Assembly: GCA_023807065.1 (NCBI GenBank)
Contig: JAJJLU010000425.1
Coordinates: 1 to 48,195, forward strand
Length of the DNA stretch: 48,195 nt
Direction of reading: 5' to 3'
From: Isotricha intestinalis
Taxonomy: Eukaryota; Ciliophora; Litostomatea; Vestibuliferida; Isotrichidae
Shown here: in pieces, positions 12,501 to 21,304 of the stretch
Position numbering within the stretch: position 1 is the stretch's first letter
Layout: each line of letters starts with the position of its first letter
The notes under the pieces: generated by a model
What the model was told of the DNA's origin: nothing
Database searches by the model: none
Seen by the model: the letters and a program-made list of their open reading frames with translations, nothing else
Position numbers and translations under genes: made by a program

Positions 12501-13014
12501 ATTTTTCATCAAATTGAATAATTTCTGCAATTTCAGTTGATTTTGTAAAAATATCTTTTAATCGAATAAAATTATATGAAATTAATTCTATATTTTCTTT
12601 TTCATTATTTTCACTTTTTTTATTTGAATATTCCTTTAAATATGTAAAAAATTCCTTAATTATATTTTCTGAATTTTCTTTTAATTTTGGAATTAAATCT
12701 TTTATTTCTTCAGAAAATTCAAATATTTCTTCTATAAATTTTCTATTTTTAATTTCTACTTTTTTTTCTTTGTTTTCATTTAGTGTTTTTTTTTCTTTTT
12801 TTCTTTCTTCTTCTTTTATTTCTTTCTTATTTTCATTATTATGTTTAGTTATTTCTTCTTTTTTATTTTCTTTTATGTTTTTTTCTTCATCATTTTTTTG
12901 ATTATTAAATTCAGTTTTTACTATATTATTTAAAGTTGAATTTTCTGTATTATCATTTTTAATTTCAGTTTTTAAATCTTTTTCATTATTTTTTTCTTCT
13001 TTTTGTACTTCCAT
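6556..13014 (-). CDS. Giant BEACH-WD40 protein (BEACH paralogue 2)
   Basis: The 2152-residue BEACH protein is encoded tail-to-tail with paralogue 1. Its first about 95 residues are a Lys/Glu/Asn-rich charged segment absent from the others. A concanavalin-like segment (about 260-410, ending NFQGYFTTITCYF) and a long helical region follow. NHLTEN (about 1253) leads into a PH-like segment with CCLIKVTHHIKGF. The BEACH domain spans about 1450-1790: NRSLRDMTQYPVFPW, YYYGTHYSNPAYVSHYL, SDLREIIPQFFFLPE and EWINLVFGVYSRG. WD40-like repeats end the protein (GTENGSLIIY, CSEDCFVNLYTLPK, SPLPSFVTFS). The WD region closely resembles paralogue 1, which points to inverted duplication followed by divergence. 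The role is presumably membrane-trafficking scaffolding, as for the family; cargo and partners are unknown. It ends in TAA. Confidence 0.93.
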   Translation of the reverse strand: MEVQKEEKNNEKDLKTEIKNDNTENSTLNNIVKTEFNNQKNDEEKNIKENKKEEITKHNNENKKEIKEEERKKEKKTLNENKEKKVEIKNRKFIEEIFEFSEEIKDLIPKLKENSENIIKEFFTYLKEYSNKKSENNEKENIELISYNFIRLKDIFTKSTEIAEIIQFDEKYYDNEDKENGMIGILYDLYINPSFQTIKTILEEIFNILKKKDILSKKEITVIFKKIAKEYYWEDKNNNKDFTNFIKYIDLLHFFISGKDDLNQFNYFSFDLKKCDGINLDLKEPKIINENNTLNFQIIFLIRDYHKNKNTKIISIDLCESKLELILNSTNINLLIDQKEKKNINFNIEENKWYKMNFSLVHCIDEKIITIGICELNKNKYETQIISTIFEGKKFQINKAKFFENFQGYFTTITCYFFDYPRITFEEKINSKNIFNLGNDVYWNNSVYEKKEDSELIANNQFKYNIYLIGGMNIFLPLFEKILLNNNEKEILKKLLNLIKEVLIFKPLNVINTHITKFFKIVSLFILNLDLSYFNDEIFSDFLFELSDNLLEQTQKIDKIINKKLNHIYLQSFYSYIFFKYEIIIKIFQNNLDKYFDYLNKNKDKLYEYMRFKVCGKFLNEIKDENQCFLFIKMLIKEMINSKTENMNDIIYYLFKNNINESYTKSILKSLIEELSNTRNPNPNINMEFFINLSRIKVNKTEIKLLIIQLFQIIYLRYNQIIKQIFPNKKFIGLKNQIVNFILVHFFESNVIIKNNDENKNDLKENVNNETLKGNSINHENIKEILFEIIKEYILFSINYIDSCNFNLVIPNEFSFEFYFMFIQEHLKFLVDKINYKDDIMLYTNKQIQSNLVNICIYSLLYRNLKHNENNEDILKIYFTNITDCLKILFFKIINEEINNYLCFKNQDSDKSGFNLFFPTFILFLRKISHQIQNSFQLQFIDDLITISFQKITKIDVSHYHNLLSVNIINSQIKGLKEFIDYLNQHQKIFNNNKVKNKFQVVKEYFHSLKNEKTITDMIIHLIIDNNPIEELFKLLKILTMIFTQFFLKEKNLEKNPEKKPDINVINSYYIFIYLLIDLGKYFSNLSKDKKNVLMNDLNLICLDNMAIISYLCLKDEKNIEFTTINDIFFSSNNSEHNETKNVCNPFHLIIEKYKIESKKDFFSDYFKFHFNNQKEKNTIIVEYDNQMKLPNINQLWENIYIYKYNISNYSLYSKLKKKYIKIKKDLFSFNGIYSNTNLFYTNKKKDFKYKISNHLTENFMNPLITPILDFNYYISDQYEYENFFYDKKKQNYIDLNIFKNQNNVDFVIPLYYEKIPCCLIKVTHHIKGFIIIRNNIFDREKIRYFEFFYSEKEDIKLNFDNDHQLCFGSFKNIDKNKQYYIKIKIEDINFLLPRKYYFYNNAVEIFTKKNKSYYFNFNVKNGQNRFLKLIDDQIMNIKRGNIHFYVNPELTQKYINLTEKWNKNEISTFTFLNLLNIFANRSLRDMTQYPVFPWILKEYKNSIDDLKPEKVPEPIKIRELNLPIAQINLDENIENLRKKNYEENFNLFFEEIDEKYKNYTMESFYNDDEIDLDNIPYYYGTHYSNPAYVSHYLNRVFPYSICAWCIQGKSFDAPDRLFINLDKSFYSCMTSRSDLREIIPQFFFLPEMFFNLNKLNFGKLQINENKNSSFYLMKKIFPNLINNNDNNVFVNDVLLPEYCNKNAYQFIAIYREILELIKKEIIEWINLVFGVYSRGENARKKKNLFMAYTYDNVMDIKLKNIKDETDSFFRLVELGLSPHQIYDKLLEEDKEQKEEENEISLEFKLSGKKINSVFEVDDNILFYTKDLSYVTFNSKNKKVIETKSQYNFGEVEKIMYILKGNFILMLMKSEKKKILLKVKGQIVNPISDEDLPDKSMILIIYIDKNEDNLYIGTENGSLIIYSINEMINKVIFSANSFLHHSKKINHINVNNELNMLITCSEDCFVNLYTLPKIELINSIYRKDIINYVFLSSSPLPSFVTFSNNKKAFDCYNLNCECINLIPTYEKIDISFDNNKKEKFCIFEKSKEANNIKINFLEERAYSYDLYNAFVFRNHKFVDYLIYRSGLFFLIRKFPFMIVSQKIAFAQTFDKCFVLESNKDFKFVKIDCSDNSINVISLNKKKIDTNLFIVLK

Positions 13015-13295
13015 AATTTAAAAAATTGTATAATAATGGTTTGATAATAAATAAATAAAAAAATTAGGAAAATATAAATTAAGAAATATTAAATACAAAT
13101 AATATATTTAAGCTTTATTGTTATTTTAAATACTAATAAAAAATTATTATATGCTTTATCCATAATAAAAAAAAATATTATAAAATATAATCTACACTAA
13201 TTATTTATTTTCATCTCTTTTCTTATTATTTAATTTTCTATAAATCCGATTTAATTATTTAATTTAAGAAATTCAATATCTATTAAGTTATTTAT

Positions 13296-13853
13296 TTATT
13301 TTTTATAATTATTCATATTTTCTATAATAATATTATTAATATTTATTATTTTTTGATATAAATCATTATTCTTATTTTCTAAGTTTTCTTCCTTAATAAA
13401 ATTATTAATTTTATTTTTATAATCATTAATTCCTTTTTTTAAAATAATATTTTCTTTAATAACAGAATTACATTTTCTTTTAAATTTAATTAATTCATTA
13501 TCTTTTTCTTTAAGTTTTTTTTTTAATTCTTCAATTTTTTTGGTGTTATCTGAAATAGAATTGTTTTTCAGATTTTTAATTTTTTTTTGACTATAATTAT
13601 TCTTTATTCTTTTTGGTTTTTCAATGGAATTATTATTATGAATAATATTTGGAGCAGTTTGAACTGCGGAATACATATATTCTTTATTATTTTCTGTTTT
13701 ATGTAAATGTTTAGTAAATTTTAATAATTTTATTGGACTTATTCCTTTATATTTCTCTTTTATTTGTTTATGAGTATCATTTATTTTTATTTTATTTCTT
13801 GATAAATTGATTAAATATAAAAAAGGATTTTTCTCCATTTCTTCATTTTTCAT
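13296..13853 (-). CDS. Hypothetical Lys/Asn-rich coiled-coil protein
   Basis: The 185-residue protein is not recognised. Residues about 104-180 show heptad-like spacing of Leu/Ile among Lys and Glu (KKIEELKKKLKEKDNELIKF), so a coiled coil is likely. The first 60 residues are basic with scattered hydrophobics, and a short less-charged stretch (YSAVQTAPNI) lies at about 61-70. There is no signal peptide, membrane span or zinc motif. It starts at ATG in A/T-rich context and ends in TAA, on the same strand as its neighbours, with 281 bases to BEACH paralogue 2 and 257 to the Myb gene. Coding potential is supported by an uninterrupted frame in an AT-rich genome and by coherent composition, but I have no homologue to name. 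A scaffold or cytoskeletal role would be a guess. Confidence 0.62.
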   Translation of the reverse strand: MKNEEMEKNPFLYLINLSRNKIKINDTHKQIKEKYKGISPIKLLKFTKHLHKTENNKEYMYSAVQTAPNIIHNNNSIEKPKRIKNNYSQKKIKNLKNNSISDNTKKIEELKKKLKEKDNELIKFKRKCNSVIKENIILKKGINDYKNKINNFIKEENLENKNNDLYQKIININNIIIENMNNYKK

Positions 13854-14110
13854 TTATTAATTATATTAAATATATTTTTATAAAAAAATTTGTTTTTTAA
13901 TAAGTTAAATTAAAAATACAATTAGAATTTATATATAATTTAAATTTAATAAGTTATAAAGATATAGATATTTAATAACAAATGACTACTACAATTAAGA
14001 ATTTATATTCTAATAAATTTCCTATATAACCATAATTATAATATATAACTTATTAATGAACCAAAAAGAAATTTATCTTTATATATTTTTTTAATGAAAT
14101 GATTCTAGAA

Positions 14111-14962
14111 TTATTTATTATAATAAACATTATCAATATCATCATTTGAAAAATCTAAAGAACTTAAAGAATTTTTATTAAAATTTATCATAAAATCTTC
14201 TAAACAATCTTTTTTATCATCATTATCATTATTTTCATTATTTTTAATTTGATAATTTAGAAAATTATTTTCCTTTTCAATTTTATTATTATTATTATTA
14301 ATATCATATTCTGAAGTAGTTGAAAAAAAATTATCATTATCATAATTAATATAATTAACCTTATTATTACTTACATTATTTATACAACTATTAATATTAT
14401 CATTATTTTTTTTATTAACATCATTTTCATTTTTATTCCAATTATGATATTTTATATTTTTTTTCTTTTCTTTATATCTATTATTACAAGAAGCATTTAT
14501 TAAAACTTTTTTTAAATCATCTTCAGAAAGAGAATTTTTAATTAATTGAATTGCTTTAGACCAACTAAGATTAAGATCAATATTTTTTTTTTTTAAAAAT
14601 TCTAAATTTTTTAACTTTACTAAAAATTTCTGAGCATGAGATCTTGCTTGAGTACTTGTTCTACTTGTTAAATATTTTTCTATTTTTTTCCAATCACTTC
14701 CAAATTTAATAATTCCTTCAATAAATTTATTATGTTCTTCCATAGTCCATCTTCCATTTGAAGAAATATTATTTTCATTTAAACAATTTATTTCACGTTT
14801 TTTTTTCTTATTTAAATTTAATTTTTCTTCTTCTAATAAGATTAAAAACTTTGGATTCTTTAATTTTTTTCGGTTTTTTATTTTTTCTTCTGATGATATT
14901 GAATAATTTTCATTTTCTAAATTTGATTTCTTCTGAAATAATGTTGGAGATATTTTGAACAT
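14111..14962 (-). CDS. SHAQKF-class single-Myb-repeat protein
   Basis: The 283-residue protein has one Myb/SANT repeat at about 70-117: GRWTMEEHNKF, spaced aromatic residues (W72, W91) and the third-helix motif RSHAQKFLVKL. This SHAQKYF-type signature, here with F for Y, marks a family of single-repeat DNA-binding regulators found in plants, amoebae and ciliates that typically bind I-box/GATA-like sites. A basic cluster (NKKKKRE at about 51-57) just before the repeat could be a nuclear signal. The C-terminal half is Asn/Asp-rich low complexity with an acidic end, plausible as an activation region. It sits 83 bases from BEACH paralogue 3 on the same strand. DNA-binding transcription factor is a strong family inference; targets are unknown. 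It ends in TAA. Confidence 0.88.
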   Translation of the reverse strand: MFKISPTLFQKKSNLENENYSISSEEKIKNRKKLKNPKFLILLEEEKLNLNKKKKREINCLNENNISSNGRWTMEEHNKFIEGIIKFGSDWKKIEKYLTSRTSTQARSHAQKFLVKLKNLEFLKKKNIDLNLSWSKAIQLIKNSLSEDDLKKVLINASCNNRYKEKKKNIKYHNWNKNENDVNKKNNDNINSCINNVSNNKVNYINYDNDNFFSTTSEYDINNNNNKIEKENNFLNYQIKNNENNDNDDKKDCLEDFMINFNKNSLSSLDFSNDDIDNVYYNK

Positions 14963-15045
14963 TTTATAAAAATACTTTTTTAATAAAATTTATAATTATT
15001 TTTTAAGTAATATATAAAGAATAATTAAGTTATATATATTAATTT

Positions 15046-18000
15046 TTAAAAGTCGTCTATTCTTTTTTTATTCAATATTATTCTATATAATTCCATGAAA
15101 GGAAATTTTCTAATTACTAAAAAAGATCCTGTAAAATAAATTAAATAATCATTAAAATCAATTAATCTTATTGTACATGGAAATTGAAAATTTATTTTTT
15201 TTTTATTTTTACCATCATTATTATCAATATTATTATTATTATTTTCAGAAAAAACGTTTTCATCATTTCTATCATTTTCACATAAGAATTTTCCATTTAA
15301 ACTGTAACATAAAAATTTATTATTTGTATTAGAATAAATTACAAATGAAGGAAGAGGAGAAGAAGATAAAAATACATAATCAGGAATTAAATTATTATCT
15401 AATTTTAAAACTCTAATTAATTCAGCATTAGGAAATAAATATATATTAACATAACAATCATGAGAACATGAAATAAACATATTTAAAATATTATTATCAT
15501 TAATATATTTCACTGCTTTATTATGTGCTGTAAATTGTTTATGAACTTCTAATTGAGTGTCTTTAATTTTATAAATGATTATTCTTCCATATTTAGTTCC
15601 TATAAATAAATATTTTTCATTTTGACTTATTTTTAAAACAGTTATTATATTTTTATTAGGATATTTATATGCTTGACTTGGATTATTCAAATTTTTGAAA
15701 GAAAAAAAGTTTGTTTTATATAAAATAAGATTAATTAAATCTGTCATTATATATTTTTTATATGAATAGAAATCATAACATTTAATTTGTTTATTTTTAA
15801 ATAAAGGAACAGAATCTACTGTATTTTCTTGTAAATTTGTAATTTTTCCATCAAAAGTAATATTGAAACTAATTAATAATGTACCATTATTATTTTTTTC
15901 AAAAAATAAAACAATATTTAATAAATATTTCTCATCATTAAAACATTGTATTTCATTAACTTGATTAAAAGAAATTGAATTATTTGGAATAGTTTTATCA
16001 TTATTATTTAAATTAATAGATTTAATCTTTTTATAATATACTTTATCTAAAACTTTATCTGGATTAACACCTATTTCATTTAATCTATAAAATGTTTTTT
16101 TTTCATTTTTATTTAATTTAATTCTTAATTCAGATACTCCTTTATAACATTGAGCCATAAAAATATTTCCTATATCTTGAGCTTTTTTTCCACAAGATAA
16201 TTCTCCAAAAATTAAATTAATCCAATCTTCAATATGAACTTTTTCATTTTCTAAAAGATTTCTATAACAAATGACAAATTTATAAGGATCATTATCACAA
16301 AAATAAGGGAGTAAACAATCATTGACTTCATTTCCTTTATTTAATTTTTCTTGAACATAAAAAGTTGAATTTTTAACATCATAATGATTATTATCTACTT
16401 TTTGTAAAAAACCAAAATTAAATTGATTAAAGTTAATAAACATATCAGGTAAATAGAAAAATTGAGGAATAATTTCTCTAACATCACTTTTTTCACTTGA
16501 AGAGCCTAAAAAACTTTTATGAAAATTAATAAATAATCTATCAGGAGAATCAAAAGAATTTCCTTGAATTTCAATACCAATATTTGTAAAAGGAAAAATT
16601 CTTATTAAATAATGAGATATATATGCAGGATTTGAGAAATGACTTCCATATATATATGGAATCTCTTCAAATGATACATTTGGATCATTATATAATACTG
16701 TTAAATCATTATCATATATTGGTACATTTTTATCAGATTCATTTTTTTTATTAAATTTTATATTATATTTTGATTCATTGAATTGCTCCATTGATATTGC
16801 ATACATATTTATATAATTTAATTTCCTTTTTTTTGCCCTTTCTGTTATTTCTAATAAACCCATTGGAGTGTTTAAAGGACGTAGTTTTGATTCTATGTTT
16901 TCTATGTATTTTTTAAAATTATGTAATTTTGATTTTTCTATTTTTTTTTCTGGTAAATCTATTAAATTCTCTTTATTTTTCTTTTCAATTATATCATTTT
17001 CTTTTGTTAACCAAGGAAAAACTGGATATAAAGATACATCTCTTAATGTTCTATTTGCTAATAAATTTATTTTCATTAAATATTCTAAATTTGATATTTT
17101 ACCTTTTTCCCAATCTTTAATAATTTTTTTTTTTTCTAATATTTGAAGATTCTCTAGATTTTTATTAATTTTCTCAATAAATATTTTTTTCTTTCTTTCA
17201 GCTTCAAATTGAAAAAAATAACTTTTATTATCTTTAGTAAATATTTCAATTGAAGCATTTTCAAATAAATAATATCTTTCTAAATAATAATTAATATTAT
17301 AGAAACTAATACATTTATATCTTAAAATTTTTGATTCTTTTTTTTTTAAATTAAATAAAGAACCATAGCAACATTCTCTTTCTTTATCATATTTTTCTTC
17401 ATTATCCATTATATAATAAGGTAAACTAAAGAAATAAATTTCTTTTTCTTTTTCATTTATTTCTAAAAATCCTTTATCATGATAAATTGGTTTAACAAAA
17501 CAAACATTAAATTCTAAATCACTTTTTTCTTTAAATCTATAATCATCAAAACTAAATAAATAATATTTATCATCAAAAAAAGAATTATAAGGATATAAAT
17601 TTATTTTATGAATTTTTTCAAAAGATGATTTAAACATTTTTTCTTTTGAAAATTTGGAAAAAAAAGGTAAATAAATATCAATATTTATAATTGGAACTAA
17701 TAAAGGAAGAGTCATTTCTTTTGTTAAATGATTAGATAATTTAAATTTTAATTCTTTTACATTTTCATTATTATTATTAACAAATATTTCTTCATTTGAA
17801 TATGGATTATTCCAAAGAAATAATTTTTTCTTTATTTTTTTATATAATGATGAAAATTTTAATATTTCTTTATATTCCTCTTTTAATTGGTCTCTCTTTA
17901 AATTATCTATTGGTTTAAATAATGAAATAGGATTTTCTTCTTTAACATTAATTGTTTTAAAATTTATGTTATCTAAAGTTTGTTTTATATATTTGAAAAA

Positions 18001-19896
18001 ATCAAATTTTTTTTCATTATTATTTATTTCATTATTATCAATTAATGATTTAAAATTAAAAAAATATTCATATAATATTTGATTCTCTTCAAATGTATTT
18101 ATGATCTCTTCTTTATTTGTATATATATTTCTTAATATATTTTTAAAATATGAATTTATTTCATTCTTAATATTATTTTCTTTATCATCAATAAATAATT
18201 CATCAAACTTTCCTTTTTTATAATAAAAAAAAAGTGAATAAAGAAATAATTTTCGTCTTAATAAATCATAAAATTTCTTACTTTCTTTTTTTTGTAATAA
18301 AATTAAAATAAATAAAAAAAGAAATTTATTCGGATTATACCAAAATAAAAAAAATAAATCTGAGATATTATCTTCTTTTTCTAAAAAATATTCACTTAAT
18401 TTTTCAAAAATACTTTTTAAATTATTATAATTTCCTTCTCCTCCATAATATAACCACATTTTAATTTTATTAATATCTACTTTATATTTATTTAATATTG
18501 AATTCATTAATTGGAATGAATCATTATCATTTAAATCTCTTATTAAAAATAAATTTATAAAATAATCATAATATAATATTTCTTGATTAGCCCAATTCAT
18601 ATTAGAAAATTCGATAAATTTTTGAATAATAAAAATATTATTTTTTGGAACACGCCCTTTTTTTTTATTCTTTTTTTGAAGCATTTTACAAGTTAATTCT
18701 AATAATTTTACTCCTGCATTTTTAAATGTATTTAATGAAATAATTTCATAAATTGGAAGTAAAATTTCGATTTTTTCATCAAAAGTTAAGCAAGAATATT
18801 TATTAATAACAGAATTAAAATTTGAATCTGAAATTTCGAATTTATAAGGAATAATTGGTTCATTTATTATATTATTTTGATTTAAAAGTGGAGATAATAT
18901 TAAATAAAAATTTGAAGGCTTAATTTTAAATAAAGAAAATTCGTCAATATTAATTTCTGTTTTTGAAAATATTAATTGTTTTATTATTCCTGAAAAATTC
19001 TGTAATATATTTATATCACAAAGTACATTTTCAAATTTTTTTTTTTTTTCTTTTGAAATTTTATTATTGTTACTTATTATTTTATCTTCTTCATCTTTTA
19101 ATTCAATAAAAAAATTTTTTTCTGATATTTCTTCCAATTGTTCAATAAAAAAATAAATTTTTAAAAGATAATATTTTCTATTTTCTATTTTAATATTATT
19201 ATCCATTGGAATTATTTTATCATTTACTTTAATCTTTAATATATTGTTTTCAAAATATATATTTATTTTTAAATATAACCCAACTTCAATAGAAATTACT
19301 GAGAAATCATCTTCTGATTCTTTTTTAAATGAAACATAAAAATATGAATTTTGTAAACAAACATTATTAATTTTTTCAAATGAAAATCCATACTTTAATT
19401 TTGAAAAATAAAAATAATCACACTTTTTATTTTCTTTTTTTGGTAAAATTTCAAAACTATTAAAATTATCATTTAATTGATAAAAAAACTTTTCAAAAAT
19501 TTCAATACATTTAATAATAAACTTTTCATTTATTTCTTTTTTTTCTTCTAAAATTCTTATTTGTTGACATAAAAAAATAATATATTCTCTTTTAATTTCT
19601 ATTTTACTAATTAATAACTTTAATAATTCTTTTATTGTATTTTCATTTTCATTACTTTGAAAATATAATTCAATCAAAATAAAAATTAATCTATTTTTAT
19701 CTAAAATTTCCATATTTAAAACATGAGGAATAATATCTGAATATATTATTTTATTTTTAATCAATTCTAATATTTTACTTAAATCTTTATTATTTCTTAA
19801 TTTTGATAAAAAATTTTTTACTTTATCAGGATTTATACCTTCAATAAAATTTTCTTTTTCTCCAAAAATATTATCTTCAAAATTATTTTCTTCCAT
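15046..19896 (-). CDS. BEACH-WD40 protein, shorter form (BEACH paralogue 3)
   Basis: At 1616 residues this is the shortest of the four BEACH proteins; the helical region between the concanavalin-like segment and the PH-like segment is reduced. The concanavalin-like segment lies at about 160-330 (ends NFSGIIKQLIF). NHLTKE at about 721 is followed by a PH-like segment with VCFVKPIYHDKGF at about 796. The BEACH domain is at about 915-1270: NRTLRDVSLYPVFPW, YIYGSHFSNPAYISHYL, SDVREIIPQFFYLPD and DWINLIFGELSCG. WD40-like repeats follow (GTKYGRIIIY, CSHDCYVNIYLFPN, SPLPSFVIYS). The role is inferred from the family as a membrane-traffic scaffold. An acidic start (MEENNFEDN) makes this Met reasonable, and no upstream in-frame ATG is evident in the 83-base spacer. 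It ends in TAA. Confidence 0.92.
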   Translation of the reverse strand: MEENNFEDNIFGEKENFIEGINPDKVKNFLSKLRNNKDLSKILELIKNKIIYSDIIPHVLNMEILDKNRLIFILIELYFQSNENENTIKELLKLLISKIEIKREYIIFLCQQIRILEEKKEINEKFIIKCIEIFEKFFYQLNDNFNSFEILPKKENKKCDYFYFSKLKYGFSFEKINNVCLQNSYFYVSFKKESEDDFSVISIEVGLYLKINIYFENNILKIKVNDKIIPMDNNIKIENRKYYLLKIYFFIEQLEEISEKNFFIELKDEEDKIISNNNKISKEKKKKFENVLCDINILQNFSGIIKQLIFSKTEINIDEFSLFKIKPSNFYLILSPLLNQNNIINEPIIPYKFEISDSNFNSVINKYSCLTFDEKIEILLPIYEIISLNTFKNAGVKLLELTCKMLQKKNKKKGRVPKNNIFIIQKFIEFSNMNWANQEILYYDYFINLFLIRDLNDNDSFQLMNSILNKYKVDINKIKMWLYYGGEGNYNNLKSIFEKLSEYFLEKEDNISDLFFLFWYNPNKFLFLFILILLQKKESKKFYDLLRRKLFLYSLFFYYKKGKFDELFIDDKENNIKNEINSYFKNILRNIYTNKEEIINTFEENQILYEYFFNFKSLIDNNEINNNEKKFDFFKYIKQTLDNINFKTINVKEENPISLFKPIDNLKRDQLKEEYKEILKFSSLYKKIKKKLFLWNNPYSNEEIFVNNNNENVKELKFKLSNHLTKEMTLPLLVPIINIDIYLPFFSKFSKEKMFKSSFEKIHKINLYPYNSFFDDKYYLFSFDDYRFKEKSDLEFNVCFVKPIYHDKGFLEINEKEKEIYFFSLPYYIMDNEEKYDKERECCYGSLFNLKKKESKILRYKCISFYNINYYLERYYLFENASIEIFTKDNKSYFFQFEAERKKKIFIEKINKNLENLQILEKKKIIKDWEKGKISNLEYLMKINLLANRTLRDVSLYPVFPWLTKENDIIEKKNKENLIDLPEKKIEKSKLHNFKKYIENIESKLRPLNTPMGLLEITERAKKRKLNYINMYAISMEQFNESKYNIKFNKKNESDKNVPIYDNDLTVLYNDPNVSFEEIPYIYGSHFSNPAYISHYLIRIFPFTNIGIEIQGNSFDSPDRLFINFHKSFLGSSSEKSDVREIIPQFFYLPDMFINFNQFNFGFLQKVDNNHYDVKNSTFYVQEKLNKGNEVNDCLLPYFCDNDPYKFVICYRNLLENEKVHIEDWINLIFGELSCGKKAQDIGNIFMAQCYKGVSELRIKLNKNEKKTFYRLNEIGVNPDKVLDKVYYKKIKSINLNNNDKTIPNNSISFNQVNEIQCFNDEKYLLNIVLFFEKNNNGTLLISFNITFDGKITNLQENTVDSVPLFKNKQIKCYDFYSYKKYIMTDLINLILYKTNFFSFKNLNNPSQAYKYPNKNIITVLKISQNEKYLFIGTKYGRIIIYKIKDTQLEVHKQFTAHNKAVKYINDNNILNMFISCSHDCYVNIYLFPNAELIRVLKLDNNLIPDYVFLSSSPLPSFVIYSNTNNKFLCYSLNGKFLCENDRNDENVFSENNNNNIDNNDGKNKKKINFQFPCTIRLIDFNDYLIYFTGSFLVIRKFPFMELYRIILNKKRIDDF

Positions 19897-19966
19897 TAAG
19901 AAATAAATAAAGAATATTAGATAAATAATTAATATAAATTAAAGAAATAAAAATAAATTATTTTTT

Positions 19967-21247
19967 TTAAGAAAATAAATGACTATATGGATTAGTAGCA
20001 TTAATAAAAGGTGTTTTATTAGTTAAAGAAGGATAAGAATATTTTCTTAAATTTTTTTTAAATGCTTCATTAGCTTCAGTTATAGTTTGATGTTCAATGG
20101 AATTATTTTTAATTGTTTCTTTTGAATTATTATCTTTTTTGTTATTATAAAAAGTTTTTCGAGAATTTAAATTAGAATCTTTTAAATCTTTTAAAATATT
20201 ATTTAATGTTATAATATCATATTTGTAATTTATTATTCTATCTAGAAATTCTTTGTAATCATTATCATAATTTAAAGCAGATGAATTAATATATTTTTCA
20301 ACTAAATACTTTTTTTTCTTATTTGCAATATTTATTAATTTTAAAATTTCATTTGTTACTTTTAAAATATCTATTTCCCTTTTTTTTCTAATTTCTTTTA
20401 CATTATTATTACTATTACTTTCATATGTTTTTTTATTTGAATTATAAAAACTTAAATTTTGATTGTTATTTATTAAATTATTAATAGAGTTATTTTCCAA
20501 AATATTATTATTACTTTTATTTAAATTTGATATTTGATTATTTAAAACCATTCTTAAAGAATTTTTTCCATCATTACTATAATCATTTAAATTTTGAATC
20601 ATTGAATTTGAATTATTAGTTAAATTATTAATATTAAAAGTATTTGTTATATTATCTTTTGACATTTTCTTTAATTGTTCTCTTAAAGGTTTTTTTAAAG
20701 GTTCATTATTTTTTACTTCATATCCTTTATTATAATCATATTTTAAAGGACTTATTATATTTTCATTATTTGAATTATTATTATAATTATTATTGTAATT
20801 ATTATTATTTTTGTTATCATTAAAATTAAAATTATTAAAATTATTTGATTGATTAATACCATTACTATCATTATTATTATAATTATTATAATTATAATTC
20901 AAATTATTATTAAAATTATAACTATTATAATTATTAAATTTATTATAATAATTATTATATTCATTATTAAGGTTTTTGCTTTCTAAATTTTCTTTTTCAC
21001 TTAATAAAGTTCTTATTACTTGAATTGCTTGTGAAATTACATAATTAAAATTTTCTAAAATAGTAATCACATCTTTTGAAAAGTTAATATCACAATTATT
21101 TTTCAAATAATCAATCATAGATAATTTTTTATTTTCAGTTAATAAATAATTTTCAAATTCATTAATTAAATTTTGATACATAATATTATTTGATTTTGAA
21201 AAGTCATTAAATTTATTTTGTGTGTTATTTAAATTATTGACCATCAT
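19967..21247 (-). CDS. Hypothetical Asn-rich protein
   Basis: The 426-residue protein is not recognised. Residues about 20-95 look helical and ordered (NLINEFENYLL, ISQAIQVIRTLL). An Asn/Tyr-rich low-complexity stretch runs from about 96 to 170, and Asn-rich sequence continues to about 280. A second ordered block at about 290-360 contains basic and helical segments (REIDILKVTNEILKLI). The final 60 residues are polar with a less charged end. This ordered-disordered-ordered layout is common in AT-rich protist proteins and gives no function. Its start is divergent from the small Lys/Glu-rich gene across only 57 bases, so the two probably share a promoter region. Its end lies 70 bases from the start of BEACH paralogue 3. 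It ends in TAA. Confidence 0.72.
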   Translation of the reverse strand: MMVNNLNNTQNKFNDFSKSNNIMYQNLINEFENYLLTENKKLSMIDYLKNNCDINFSKDVITILENFNYVISQAIQVIRTLLSEKENLESKNLNNEYNNYYNKFNNYNSYNFNNNLNYNYNNYNNNDSNGINQSNNFNNFNFNDNKNNNNYNNNYNNNSNNENIISPLKYDYNKGYEVKNNEPLKKPLREQLKKMSKDNITNTFNINNLTNNSNSMIQNLNDYSNDGKNSLRMVLNNQISNLNKSNNNILENNSINNLINNNQNLSFYNSNKKTYESNSNNNVKEIRKKREIDILKVTNEILKLINIANKKKKYLVEKYINSSALNYDNDYKEFLDRIINYKYDIITLNNILKDLKDSNLNSRKTFYNNKKDNNSKETIKNNSIEHQTITEANEAFKKNLRKYSYPSLTNKTPFINATNPYSHLFS

Positions 21248-21304
21248 TGTTTTAATTTATAAAAAATTTAAAGAGAAAAAAAATATGATAAAAAATAAAA
21301 AATA
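21248..21304. promoter_or_regulatory. 57-base divergent intergenic region
   Basis: Two genes start back to back here: the Asn-rich gene on the minus strand and the small Lys/Glu-rich gene on the plus strand. Only 57 bases separate the two ATGs. They are nearly all A/T with a purine-rich stretch (aaagagaaaaaaaatatg) on the plus strand. The promoters and 5' leaders of both must be here or overlap the coding regions, so a shared bidirectional promoter is the simplest reading. No named element can be picked out. Confidence 0.4.

Noticed and set aside
20760..20960. Tandem AAT/ATT-like repeats as a CRISPR array or satellite
   Set aside because: These are in-frame Asn/Tyr codons of the Asn-rich protein with no constant repeat and spacer lengths.
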